A stretch of DNA of 64,000 bases from an uncultured Dehalococcoidia bacterium (GTDB lineage: Bacteria; Chloroflexota; Dehalococcoidia; Lucifugimonadales; UBA1123): assembly GCA_951812505.1 (NCBI GenBank), contig CATOSI010000002.1:62001-126000 (forward strand), written 5' to 3'. Under the pieces are notes generated by a model that made no database searches, was not told the origin of the DNA, and saw only the letters and a program-made list of their open reading frames with translations. Below are positions 42,592 through 51,983 of the stretch, one piece after another. Positions within the stretch are counted from its first letter, which is position 1; each line of letters opens with the position of its first letter. Position numbers and translations under genes: made by a program.

Positions 42592-45389
42592 TGGCCGACG
42601 ACATTACGATCACTATTGACGGTCAGGATATTCCTGCAAAGCCGGGCCAGATGATAATCCAGGCCGCGATGGACGCGGGACTGTACATCCCCTATTTGTG
42701 CTACTACCCGGGAATGAAGCCGTTCGGCGCGTGCCGAATGTGCGTGGTAACGGCCGAAGCACCGGACCGGGAAGGAAACTATCGCGCGCTGCCCGGCTCG
42801 CCGGCATCCTGCACGACGCCCATATCTCCGGGTATGAGGGTGACTTCTCAGAGTCATGAACTCCAGGGGCTCAGGCGCGGCATAATGGAGATGCTCCTGT
42901 CCGAGCATCCACACGGATGTCTGACCTGCCACCGCATCGAACTCTGCGGGCCCGCGGACATCTGCCTGCGCCACGTGTCGGTCAACGACCGCTGCGTCAC
43001 CTGCCCCAAGAACGAACGCTGCGAACTCAAGGACACAGTGCGCTATCTCGAAATGGAGATGGACACGCCGCTCACGTACAACAACCGCCATCTGCCTCTC
43101 GCGACCGAGGACCCCTACTGGGACATGGACATGAACCTGTGCATCGTATGCGCGCGCTGCGTGCGGGTATGCGACGAGGTTCGGGGCGATTCCGCCCTGA
43201 CGCTGCAGAGTCGCTCGGGCCGGGCCCTCATCGGGACGTCGCAGGGCACCAGCCTGTTGGAATCGGGCTGTGAGTTCTGCGGAGCGTGCATTGACGTATG
43301 CCCAACCGGCGCCCTGGTCGAGCACGACTACAAGTGGGACAAGGCCGTAGAGGAAGTGAATTCGATATGCCCCCACTGTCCAGTGGGCTGCGAAATGAAG
43401 CTCGAAGTGAACAAGCGCAACCGCCTGATTCGCTCGATACCGGAGCGCCATGCAGCCGCAAACCGCGGACAGGGCTGCTTCAAGGGCAAGTTCGGCATGG
43501 AGTTCGCAAATCGGCGTGACCGGATCAAGTCGCCCATGATACGCCGCAACGGACAGTTGCAGCCGGCCTCCTGGCCCGACGCAATTGACTCCGTAGCCGA
43601 AAGACTCGCCGAGTACAGAAATGGGCAGTACTCGCTTATCGCGTCGCCGAGGGCGACAAATGAAGACGCCTATATCGCGCAGAAGTTCTCGCGCGCGGTG
43701 ATGGGCTCGAACAATGTGGATGTCGCGTCCAATACGCGCCCGGAGATACTCAGGCCTCTCCATGAACAACTGGGATACCCGGCTGCAACCAACCCGATAT
43801 GGGACCTGGAAGACTCGAAGCGGTTCCTGGTCGTATCATCCAACATGACCGAGGAGCAGAACGTCCTTGCGGTGCCCATCAAGAAAGCGGTACGGCAAGG
43901 AAGCGCCTCCCTCATCCTGATAGACCAGCGTGAGACCGAACTCGCACGCCACGCCAATATGTGGCTCAGGCCCAGAATCGGCAGTGAAGCCGTTCTCATT
44001 GGCGGCATGATACGGGTCATCTGGGACGAATCGCTGGAGGATCACGAATTCCTTAATGATCGTGTGGACAACATCCATGAGTTCAGGAATTCCATCATGC
44101 GCGAATTCGACCTGGTGAATGTCGAGCGTTTGACCGGAGTGTCTCGGGAAGATATACAGTCCGCCGCGCGACTATTCGCCGAACAGCAGCCCGGGGCGAT
44201 TCTCTACGCGCTGGAAACCCTTCCCAGGAACCTCTACGAGGAGTGCTCACGAGCGCTTGTCAACCTCGCGCTCGTAACGGGGAATGTCGCACGACAGTCA
44301 TCGGGACTCTATCCGCTGTTCACCGGAGCCAACGAACAGGGCGCAAGAGATGTCGGCTGCGTCCCCGATCTTCTTCCCGGATACAGACAGTTAGATGACG
44401 AGGGACACCGAAAGCAGATGTCCGACGCCTGGAATGTGGAAGTTCCGACCTCCCCGGGAATCGGCGTGAGAGAACTCGCCGGTGCCGTGGACTCGGGACT
44501 GGTAAAGGCCGTTCACGTAATTGGCGACAGCCCGAACTTCACGAACGGCGAGTTGGGCCACTTCAAAGCAGCCTTATCGAATGCGGAGTTCGTAGTCGCG
44601 CACGCCACGTTCGAAAACGATGTAACAGAACTCGCCGACGTGGTACTTCCCTCGCAGACATTCGCGGAGCGCTCCGGGACCTACACCAATCTCGAAAGAA
44701 GAATACAACTACTTCGTCCGGCGCTGGGACCCAAGGGAGACGAGGAGGCCGACTGGCGCATTATCTCCCAGATCGCCTCTCGCATGGATGCCGACGGCTT
44801 TGGCTACAAAGACGAATCAGAGATATTCGACGAGCTCAACAACCTGATATCTATATACGGCGGTATCACCTACGGCAGGATCCAGGCAGGGGGCATTCAC
44901 TGGCCCTGCCTCGCCACCGACATGGCGGACGTTGCGATCCTGTACCAGGAATCGCAAGCACCGGGGAATTTGACGCTCGCGCCGATGTCCATGAGCGTCG
45001 TCCCGGAACATGAAGACAACGAATATCCGTTGATGCTGGCGCACGGACGTGTGCTGCACCAGCCGGAGGAAGACATAGAAATCATCCAGATAAACGGCAA
45101 GAACGCCATACAGCGCGACGAGACCATACAACTGCACCCAGAAGACGCCACAGAACTCGGCATTGCGGAGGGCGACTGGGTGGAGGCCGTTTCCGGTCGC
45201 GGCAGGGCCGCGGGGACCGCGGACGTCACCGGACCGCAGCGCGGACTGGTATCCATAACGACGCTGTTCGGCGACTTGATAACCGGTCTCGTACAGAGCG
45301 AAGACCCCGACCCCATGCTTAATGTACCAACTCTGCCTCTGACCCCGGTGCGGATCGTCAAACTAACCGCACAGGTCGCGGCAGACTGA
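42591..45389 (+). CDS. NuoG/FdhA-like iron-sulfur molybdopterin-family subunit without Mo ligand
   Basis: A 932-residue protein starting at the ATG at 42591. N-terminal [2Fe-2S] ligands are Cys37, Cys48, Cys51 and Cys74; the His-Cys3 cluster is His106, Cys110, Cys113 and Cys119. An extra CVTCPKNERC follows, then two [4Fe-4S] motifs (CIVCARCVRVC and CEFCGACIDVC) and the CPHCPVGC cluster of the molybdopterin domain. Formate dehydrogenases have Cys or Sec about 10 residues after the NVD motif; here the segment reads NNVDVASNTRPEIL, with no Cys, Sec or His. It is therefore unlikely to be a formate dehydrogenase and may be an electron conduit or an enzyme with a different active site. Confidence 0.88.
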   Translation: MADDITITIDGQDIPAKPGQMIIQAAMDAGLYIPYLCYYPGMKPFGACRMCVVTAEAPDREGNYRALPGSPASCTTPISPGMRVTSQSHELQGLRRGIMEMLLSEHPHGCLTCHRIELCGPADICLRHVSVNDRCVTCPKNERCELKDTVRYLEMEMDTPLTYNNRHLPLATEDPYWDMDMNLCIVCARCVRVCDEVRGDSALTLQSRSGRALIGTSQGTSLLESGCEFCGACIDVCPTGALVEHDYKWDKAVEEVNSICPHCPVGCEMKLEVNKRNRLIRSIPERHAAANRGQGCFKGKFGMEFANRRDRIKSPMIRRNGQLQPASWPDAIDSVAERLAEYRNGQYSLIASPRATNEDAYIAQKFSRAVMGSNNVDVASNTRPEILRPLHEQLGYPAATNPIWDLEDSKRFLVVSSNMTEEQNVLAVPIKKAVRQGSASLILIDQRETELARHANMWLRPRIGSEAVLIGGMIRVIWDESLEDHEFLNDRVDNIHEFRNSIMREFDLVNVERLTGVSREDIQSAARLFAEQQPGAILYALETLPRNLYEECSRALVNLALVTGNVARQSSGLYPLFTGANEQGARDVGCVPDLLPGYRQLDDEGHRKQMSDAWNVEVPTSPGIGVRELAGAVDSGLVKAVHVIGDSPNFTNGELGHFKAALSNAEFVVAHATFENDVTELADVVLPSQTFAERSGTYTNLERRIQLLRPALGPKGDEEADWRIISQIASRMDADGFGYKDESEIFDELNNLISIYGGITYGRIQAGGIHWPCLATDMADVAILYQESQAPGNLTLAPMSMSVVPEHEDNEYPLMLAHGRVLHQPEEDIEIIQINGKNAIQRDETIQLHPEDATELGIAEGDWVEAVSGRGRAAGTADVTGPQRGLVSITTLFGDLITGLVQSEDPDPMLNVPTLPLTPVRIVKLTAQVAAD

Positions 45390-45426
45390 ACAACGCAATA
45401 TCCGAACGCAAAGGAGCAACCCTAAC

Positions 45427-46182
45427 TTGACCACCCAAACCAGAAGAAGAGTCCGGCGCCCAAAACTCGCCGATACAAACATACTGAGACGAAAAGACTT
45501 TACAGAAGACCTGTGGACTATATGGCTGGAAAAGCCTGAAGGCTTCACCTTCAAGCCCGGTCAGTACTGCACGATTGGATCTGAGGGAATCGAGCGCGCC
45601 TATTCCATCGTCTCCGCGCCATACGAAGAAGACCTGGAACTCTTTATCGAGCTCGTCCCGCCGCCCGACGGCAATCTCACACCACTCCTCTTCGATTTGA
45701 AAGAGGGGAAAAGCGTCACCATAAGGCCCAGGGCCAAGGGAATTTTCGTATTCGATCCGTCGCTGCCGAACCAGCTTTTCGTAGCCACTGTGACCGGCGT
45801 AGTGCCGTATATCAGCATCATCAGGCAGTATCTCAACGACGGGCAGACCGGACACCACTTCTACGTTCTGATGGGCGCGAGCTACCACGATGAATTCGCG
45901 TACGACGCCGAACTCGAAGAATTGGCAGCCGAACATCCCGACATGATCACCTTCGTTCCGACGATAAGCCGACCGGACGAGGAGCCGAACGCGGGATGGA
46001 CGGGCGAGACCGGTCGCGTCAACAATATCGTCGAGAAGTACGCTGAGAAGTGTGGACTCACCCCACAGGACACCATAGTCTATGCCTGCGGACACCCAGG
46101 CATGATCGAGGATGTGAAGGACCGCATGATCCCCAAGGGCTACGATGTAAGAGAAGAACGCTTCTGGAAAGAAGACGACTAG
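45427..46182 (+). CDS. Ferredoxin-NADP reductase-like FAD oxidoreductase
   Basis: A 251-residue flavoprotein of the Fpr type. FAD binding is shown by RAYSIVSAP. The nucleotide-binding part contains VATVTGVVPYIS and the C-terminal ACGHPGMIEDVKDRM. It starts with TTG at 45427 with AAAGGAG 10 bases upstream. It is the last gene of the NuoEFG-like operon, 37 bp after the G-like subunit, and ends in a strong terminator. It may link NADP(H) or ferredoxin to the complex; a fourth flavoprotein of this type is not a standard part of complex I or FDH modules. Confidence 0.9.
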   Translation: MTTQTRRRVRRPKLADTNILRRKDFTEDLWTIWLEKPEGFTFKPGQYCTIGSEGIERAYSIVSAPYEEDLELFIELVPPPDGNLTPLLFDLKEGKSVTIRPRAKGIFVFDPSLPNQLFVATVTGVVPYISIIRQYLNDGQTGHHFYVLMGASYHDEFAYDAELEELAAEHPDMITFVPTISRPDEEPNAGWTGETGRVNNIVEKYAEKCGLTPQDTIVYACGHPGMIEDVKDRMIPKGYDVREERFWKEDD

Positions 46183-46212
46183 ACGTCAACCCTAAATCAT
46201 CGCCTTCATGTA

Positions 46213-46239
46213 GGCCGACTCCGGTGAGTCGGCCTTTTT
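46213..46239 (+). terminator. Rho-independent terminator of the NuoEFG-like operon
   Basis: A 9-bp stem (GGCCGACTC with GAGTCGGCC), a 4-base loop and five T lie 30 bp after the FNR-like gene. Confidence 0.92.
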
Positions 46240-46319
46240 GCTTACTTAAGCTAACCGAACCTTCTCATTTACTGATACCATGTGTGCAGGCGCAATAAAC
46301 TCTAGCAAAGCTCTTCAAG

Positions 46320-48359
46320 ATGAAATCAACACTCGCCATCGTATCTGTTGCGCTGACATTGGCGCTGAGCGTCGCCTGCGGACAGGAGCCGGTTCCGACT
46401 CCGACGCCCACAAGCGCGCCGACTGAGACTCCTAGTCCAGTCCCGCCGACCCATACGCCGGTTGCGGGGCCTGTTTCCGCATCCAACATTCCGCTACCCA
46501 CCAGCGAGCCGCGTCCATCACCGACGCCACGCCCAACCTCTACTCCCAGGCCCACAGCCACACCTCCGCCGCCGGAAGTCGAGGTTCTGGACTCAGCGCG
46601 GGAAAGCATGGAGACCGTGGGCGGATATGCTTTCGAGATAAGCGGTTCACTCACCGTCCGGGATAGCGCAGGTCAGGAGCGTGATATTTCTGTTGAGTAT
46701 TCGGGCGACGCGCTTACGGACTATAACTCGGCCAATGTTTCACTAACGACACCGTCCAACACAGTCGAATACGCCGTGATCGCACTTCAAAACATGGGAA
46801 CATTGTTCGGGGAAATCCAGAGGATGAGCTATGTATTCGACACCGAAACGAGACGCTGGACAGAGAAGGAAGATCTGCTCGTATTGTCCTACGTGACAAA
46901 TCCTCGCGTACTCTTCGGCTCGGACCGCTTTGAGACCTCCGACATCGTGACCGACGGCTCAATGCAAGTGACAGGCCGGGAACTGCTCGACGGTGTCGAG
47001 ACCGACGTCGTTTCGGGCAAGCTGTCGGGCTCAGTGGTTACAGGCGCCGAGAACGAACTTCAGGTAACCTACCGCGTCGGAGTGGATAACAGTCTGCTGA
47101 GACAGGTCGAAGTCTCGGGAGTCTTCGATTCATCAATAGCACATTCGTTGATGGACGAAGACAGCATTGATTCCGTACAGGGGAATCTTACCGTCATTTT
47201 CTCGGACTACGGCAAGGACGTTGACTACAAGGCGCCTCATCTTGTAAGCCCCCGCTTTTCTCACGAAGCGACGCTTCTCGACGACGGGCGCGTTCTCGTA
47301 TCCGGCGGATGGACGGGAGTAGTCAACAACAATGAAATCTATCCCTATCCGGTCGTATTTTCCCAAATCTACGACCCAGAGACGGATACATGGACTCTTA
47401 CTGCTATTATAAGGACCGAAGATTCTTCCGAGTCTTCCGGATTCCTGATCTACTCGCCTGCGGTCACATTATCCGACGGAAGGGTCGCGAGCGTAGCGCT
47501 TTCCGAAGAGTCTCAGAGCGGAAACGCGGGCGACGTCACCAGCGCCATTGCCTTATTCGATCTCGAGTCTGACGAGTGGACTCACCTTTCGGACATCCCG
47601 TCGAATCGCATTTTCGTAAGCATCTTCGCGGTGGATGACAAGGAAATCGTAGTAGTGGGCGGCCTGGACCTGGAAGCGATGTCATCGTCTCAAGCCACGA
47701 TTGAACCTGAAGCGCTTGTAGAGTCTTACAATGTGGGTACAGGTGAATGGCAAACTCTGAATCCCATGAACGAAGCCGCCATGGAACAGACACTCGTTGC
47801 GCTGGACGACGGGCGGGTTATAGTTACAGGCGGTATCAGTGATCTCGAAACGCTGCGTGGGACGGCGCGAGCAGAGATATTCGATCCGGCTACCGACTCG
47901 TGGACGCTGACCGGCGATATGAATGCGCCGCGACCGACCGCGAAGGCCATTGCCCTGACGGATGGCAGAGTACTGGTGACCGGCGGCCTGGATCAATATG
48001 CCTCGATGTTCGGAGACAGCCCGGACAGCGAAACCTATGACCCGGTTGCCGGCGAGTGGACTCTCACCGACCCAATGTCGGTCAGACGTATGAACCACAC
48101 CTTGACGCTACTTCCCGACGGGCGCGTCCTGGCCGCCGGCGGCGAAGACCCGCGGGGCAGCGACTACTTCCTGTACTCCTCGACCGAGATATTCGACCCC
48201 GAAACCAATTCATGGTCGGCGGGCCCTGAACTGTCTCAGCCACGAGCGAGCCACTCGGCCACCCTGATGCCCGACGGCAGCGTCCTTATGGCCGGCGGGA
48301 TCAGCCAGGACGGGGAGCGGTATCCGGTCGCGTCCACCGAATTCATAACTCCCCGATAA
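46320..48359 (+). CDS. Lipoprotein with N-terminal LppX-like region and kelch beta-propeller
   Basis: A 679-residue lipoprotein. The signal ends in the lipobox L-S-V-A-C with Cys20. A Pro/Thr-rich stalk (about 22-85) follows, then a beta-rich domain (about 90-300) resembling LppX/LprG-type lipid-binding domains. The C-terminal part (about 305-679) contains at least five kelch-like repeats, with blocks such as DGRVLVSGG, DGRVIVTGG, DGRVLVTGG and DGRVLAAGG preceding YDP or FDP strands and W-T-L. It is an envelope protein, perhaps for binding or polysaccharide interaction. It is a single gene flanked by a terminator upstream. Confidence 0.85.
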   Translation: MKSTLAIVSVALTLALSVACGQEPVPTPTPTSAPTETPSPVPPTHTPVAGPVSASNIPLPTSEPRPSPTPRPTSTPRPTATPPPPEVEVLDSARESMETVGGYAFEISGSLTVRDSAGQERDISVEYSGDALTDYNSANVSLTTPSNTVEYAVIALQNMGTLFGEIQRMSYVFDTETRRWTEKEDLLVLSYVTNPRVLFGSDRFETSDIVTDGSMQVTGRELLDGVETDVVSGKLSGSVVTGAENELQVTYRVGVDNSLLRQVEVSGVFDSSIAHSLMDEDSIDSVQGNLTVIFSDYGKDVDYKAPHLVSPRFSHEATLLDDGRVLVSGGWTGVVNNNEIYPYPVVFSQIYDPETDTWTLTAIIRTEDSSESSGFLIYSPAVTLSDGRVASVALSEESQSGNAGDVTSAIALFDLESDEWTHLSDIPSNRIFVSIFAVDDKEIVVVGGLDLEAMSSSQATIEPEALVESYNVGTGEWQTLNPMNEAAMEQTLVALDDGRVIVTGGISDLETLRGTARAEIFDPATDSWTLTGDMNAPRPTAKAIALTDGRVLVTGGLDQYASMFGDSPDSETYDPVAGEWTLTDPMSVRRMNHTLTLLPDGRVLAAGGEDPRGSDYFLYSSTEIFDPETNSWSAGPELSQPRASHSATLMPDGSVLMAGGISQDGERYPVASTEFITPR

Positions 48360-48453
48360 GCCCGTCTGGGATTCTCTCAGTCCCGATGTTCGCGGATTTC
48401 GCGCGCTTGGCTTGCTTTCAGACATGAGTCCGGCGGGTTAAAATAGAAGCGCT

Positions 48454-51030
48454 ATGCCGACTCCAGCCCGCAGACAGTACCTTCGCATCAAGAGCGACCA
48501 TGAGGACGCAATTCTGCTGTTTCGCATGGGCGACTTCTACGAGACGTTCGACGACGACGCCCGCATCATCTCGCGCGAGCTTGAAATAGCGCTCACCTCG
48601 CGGGAGTTCGGATCCGACAAGAACATTCCCCTGGCCGGAATACCGTACCACGCTCTCGAACCATACCTGGCCCGCCTCGTGAAAAAGGGCTACAAGGTGG
48701 CTATATGCGAGCAGACTTCGGAGCCATCGAAATCCAGGAGCATCGTGGACCGGGAGGTGGTGCGGATAGTAACTCCCGGAACTGTGATCGAAGAGTCGCT
48801 GCTGGAGGGCAAAGCGAACAACTATCTCGCAGCCGTCATAGTCGAAGGTGAGCAGGCCGGACTAGCCTACGTGGACATAACGACCAGCGAGTACGCTACG
48901 ACTCAACTTGATGCATCGGAAGTGCCGGTTGAACTGTTCAGGCTGCGTCCCGCCGAGCTTCTGCTCCCTGAGGGGACGGACTCGGTAGAGACAGACGATG
49001 GCACAATGATAGCCTGTATATCCGCCGAGTCGTTCGACCTGGAATGGTGTACGGAGTCACTCCAGCGCCACTTCAAGGTCGGCAGCCTGGAGGCGTTCGG
49101 ATGTGACCGCCTCCCACTCGCCATAAGGGCCGCGGGAGCGATCCGCGAATACCTCACCCAGACGCAGAGAGCCGCCGCGGAGCAACTTACGACGCTTCGT
49201 ACCTACACGACCAGCCGTCACATGGTCCTGGACCCGCAAACACGCCGCAACCTGGAGCTGTTCGAGGGCGGACGCTGGGCCGATACTTCGGCATCCCTAT
49301 TGTCGGTCCTGGACCGCACCAGGACCGCGATGGGCGGGCGTGTGCTGAGGTCGTGGGTGGGACAGCCTCTGCTCGACCTGGATGAGTTGATACAGCGTCA
49401 GGAGTCGGTCGAGTGGTTCCACCGCAGCGCGCTGAGAAGGGAGCGCATCATTGCGCTGCTGGACTCGGTATCCGACATTCAGCGAGTCCTGAACCGCATC
49501 AGGGGCTTCGGCGCGACACCGCGTGACCTCATCGCACTCGCCGCAAGCCTCGAGACCGCTCCCTACCTGAAAGAGATTCTGTCCGAGGACGAGGACGCAT
49601 GGCAGGTCCAGTCGCTCTCGGACGGCATTAGAGACACCTCGGAGGTTGTCGCGCTGCTGCGCTCCGCCATCACCGACGATCCGCCGATCTCGGTCGGCGA
49701 CGGCAAGGTCATCAGGCCAGGATTCTCTCCCGAAATGGACGACATACGCGATGCCACGACGAATGCGCAACAGTACATTGCGCGCCTCGAATCGCGCGAG
49801 CGGGAGCGCACCGGCATCAAGAACATCAAGGTCGGGTACAACAAGGTGTTCGGATACTACATAGAGGTCAGCAACGCCAATCTCGGCCTGGTGCCGGACG
49901 ACTATGTCAGACGCCAGACGCTCGTAGGCGGCGAGCGTTTCATAACCCCGGAGATGAAGGAGTACGAGTCGCGCATACTGAACGCCCAGGACCGTATGGC
50001 CGATCTCGAAAATGACTTGTTCAACCAAGTCTGTGCGCAGGTCGCGGGACACGCGGTTGACATTGCCGCCACAGCCGAGTCCATTGCGCTTATAGACACG
50101 TTCTGCTCGCTTGCAGATGTCGCGTCCCGGAACGCATACATAAGGCCCGTACTGAACGACACGAACAGAATCGAGATAAAGCAGGGCCGGCACCCGGTAG
50201 TAGAGCGGATGCTGGATACGGGCAGCTTCGTGCCGAACGATACCGTCATGTCCGGTGAGGAAGGCCACCTCGCGATAATCACCGGCCCGAACATGGCAGG
50301 GAAGTCCACGTACATCAGGCAGGTAGCCATACTCGTTCTCATGGCGCAGATAGGCAGTTTCGTGCCCGCGGAGTCGGCCTCTATCGGACTGGTGGACAGG
50401 ATATTCAGCCGCGTAGGTCTGCAGGACGACCTGGCGCTGGGACAGTCCACCTTCATGGTGGAGATGGTGGAGACGGCGTCCATACTGAACCACGCCACAG
50501 GACGCTCGCTGATAATCCTGGACGAGATAGGCAGAGGGACAAGCACCTTCGACGGCCTCGCCATAGCTCGCGCCGTGGCCGAGTACATCCACAACCACCC
50601 GAACCTGGGATGCAACACCCTGTTCGCGACCCATTACCACGAACTCACTCAGCTATCGGACCATCTTCCCGGCGTCCGAAACTACAATGTCGCGGTCTCG
50701 GAGGAGAACGGAAGCATAGTCTTCCTGCGCCGCATAGTTCCGGGACGCGCCGACAAGAGCTACGGTATCCACGTGGCACAGCTTGCCGGAATGCCCAACG
50801 CGGTCGTCAACCGAGCGTGGGAGGTGCTCCGCGATCTCGAAGTGGATGACACACAGAATGCAGGGAACGGAAAATCGGGGGGCAACTCCGGTCAGCCGAC
50901 GCAGTTAGCGCTGCTGCCGATGTCCTCCCCCACCCTTGACGAATTGAAGGGGCTGGACATCTCCTCCATGACGCCGATAGAGGCTATCAACAAGCTGTAC
51001 GAGCTTCAGAAGAGCGCGTCGGACGGCTGA
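48454..51030 (+). CDS. mutS: DNA mismatch repair ATPase MutS
   Basis: An 858-residue MutS1. The mismatch-probing F-x-E is Phe28-Tyr29-Glu30 (MGDFYETF). The Walker A GPNMAGKST is at 611-619, followed by DEIGRGTSTFDG and the THYHEL switch. The C-terminal tail has TQLALLP, which looks like a sliding-clamp-binding motif, and a final helix resembling the tetramerisation end. The N-terminus is a few residues shorter than in E. coli. No mutL lies in the window. Confidence 0.97.
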   Translation: MPTPARRQYLRIKSDHEDAILLFRMGDFYETFDDDARIISRELEIALTSREFGSDKNIPLAGIPYHALEPYLARLVKKGYKVAICEQTSEPSKSRSIVDREVVRIVTPGTVIEESLLEGKANNYLAAVIVEGEQAGLAYVDITTSEYATTQLDASEVPVELFRLRPAELLLPEGTDSVETDDGTMIACISAESFDLEWCTESLQRHFKVGSLEAFGCDRLPLAIRAAGAIREYLTQTQRAAAEQLTTLRTYTTSRHMVLDPQTRRNLELFEGGRWADTSASLLSVLDRTRTAMGGRVLRSWVGQPLLDLDELIQRQESVEWFHRSALRRERIIALLDSVSDIQRVLNRIRGFGATPRDLIALAASLETAPYLKEILSEDEDAWQVQSLSDGIRDTSEVVALLRSAITDDPPISVGDGKVIRPGFSPEMDDIRDATTNAQQYIARLESRERERTGIKNIKVGYNKVFGYYIEVSNANLGLVPDDYVRRQTLVGGERFITPEMKEYESRILNAQDRMADLENDLFNQVCAQVAGHAVDIAATAESIALIDTFCSLADVASRNAYIRPVLNDTNRIEIKQGRHPVVERMLDTGSFVPNDTVMSGEEGHLAIITGPNMAGKSTYIRQVAILVLMAQIGSFVPAESASIGLVDRIFSRVGLQDDLALGQSTFMVEMVETASILNHATGRSLIILDEIGRGTSTFDGLAIARAVAEYIHNHPNLGCNTLFATHYHELTQLSDHLPGVRNYNVAVSEENGSIVFLRRIVPGRADKSYGIHVAQLAGMPNAVVNRAWEVLRDLEVDDTQNAGNGKSGGNSGQPTQLALLPMSSPTLDELKGLDISSMTPIEAINKLYELQKSASDG

Positions 51031-51054
51031 AAGGGGTAGTGGCTTCGCCCTTCC

Positions 51055-51083
51055 TTGACGACCCTTCCCGCGCGTACTATTCT
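51055..51083 (+). promoter_or_regulatory. Candidate promoter for the DUF1445/DUF4392 pair
   Basis: TTGACG at 51055-51060 and TATTCT at 51078-51083 with a 17-bp spacer, about 50 bp before the gene start. Confidence 0.45.
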
Positions 51084-51130
51084 AAACCTGCTGAAGCAAT
51101 GCTATCCCAATAAAGAGCGAGGAGCGCACA

Positions 51131-51925
51131 ATGACGACACTAGCCCTGCCAACGGCGCCATCTGAAGTACGAGAACTCATAAGGGAGGGCCGTCTGGTAC
51201 AGACCACCAGCGGAATGTCCCCCGGACACGTCCAGGCGAACCTCGCCATACTGCCCAAGGACCTGGCATTCGACTTTCTGCTGTTCTGCCAGCGCAATCC
51301 CAGGCCCTGCCCGCTGCTCGAGGTAGTCGAGGCAGGCGATGTCGAGCCCTCCGAGTTCGCGCCCGGCGCCGACCTCCGAACCGACACCCCCCTATACAGG
51401 GTGTACGAATACGGCGAAATGACCGCCGAGGTCGAGGACATTTCGGAATACTGGCGCGACGACCTGGTATCGTTCCTGCTGGGTTGCAGCTTCTCATTCG
51501 AGAACGCGCTGCTGAACGTAGATATTCCCATACGACACATGGAACAGGACACCACGGTCCCGATGTTCATAACCAACATACCCACCTCGTCGGCCGGAGC
51601 GTTCTCCGGGCCGATGGTCGTATCCATGCGGCCTATCAAGCGTGAGCAGGTCGTAAGGGCCGTGCAGGTTACCTCCAGGTTCCCGGCGGTCCACGGGGCG
51701 CCCGTCCACATCGGAGACCCGTCCGCCATCGGAATCAGCGACGTAATGAGTCCCGACTTCGGCGATCCCTCCGAGTTCGAGGACGGCGAAGTTCCGGTAT
51801 TCTGGGCCTGCGGCGTAACTCCACAGGCCGCGGCCATGTCCTCGAAGCCACCTTTGATGATTACACACTCCCCGGGGCACATGTTCATCACGGACAAGAA
51901 AGACGAGGATCTGTCGGTCATATAG
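51131..51925 (+). CDS. DUF1445 (YcsI/UPF0317) putative hydro-lyase, first half of a DGLUCY-like pair
   Basis: A 264-residue member of DUF1445, with the family hallmarks SGMSPGHVQANLAILP (27-42), DTPLYRVYEYG, FLLGCSFSFE and the C-terminal CGVTPQAA and ITHSPGHMFITD. GAGGAG lies 7 bases before the ATG. In animals this domain is the N-terminal part of mitochondrial D-glutamate cyclase (DGLUCY), which converts D-glutamate to 5-oxo-D-proline. The downstream gene is the C-terminal part, so the two probably make a two-subunit or two-enzyme version. Confidence 0.9.
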   Translation: MTTLALPTAPSEVRELIREGRLVQTTSGMSPGHVQANLAILPKDLAFDFLLFCQRNPRPCPLLEVVEAGDVEPSEFAPGADLRTDTPLYRVYEYGEMTAEVEDISEYWRDDLVSFLLGCSFSFENALLNVDIPIRHMEQDTTVPMFITNIPTSSAGAFSGPMVVSMRPIKREQVVRAVQVTSRFPAVHGAPVHIGDPSAIGISDVMSPDFGDPSEFEDGEVPVFWACGVTPQAAAMSSKPPLMITHSPGHMFITDKKDEDLSVI

Positions 51926-51983
51926 ATGAACATCAAAGAGCCGACCGCGCCAACCACACAAGACACCAAGCAAGGAGTTCCTC

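Noticed and set aside
41895-43769. A 624-codon open frame antisense to the NuoF- and NuoG-like genes
   Set aside because: It has no recognisable domain and mirrors the codon bias of the sense genes, which have clear cluster motifs. High-GC genes often give long antisense frames.
42591-45389. Formate dehydrogenase alpha subunit
   Set aside because: The Cys/Sec and the adjacent His of formate dehydrogenases are absent at the expected place, and no formate transport or FdhD-type gene is nearby.
49297-50640. A 447-codon open frame antisense to mutS
   Set aside because: The sense strand encodes all MutS motifs; the antisense product has no family features.
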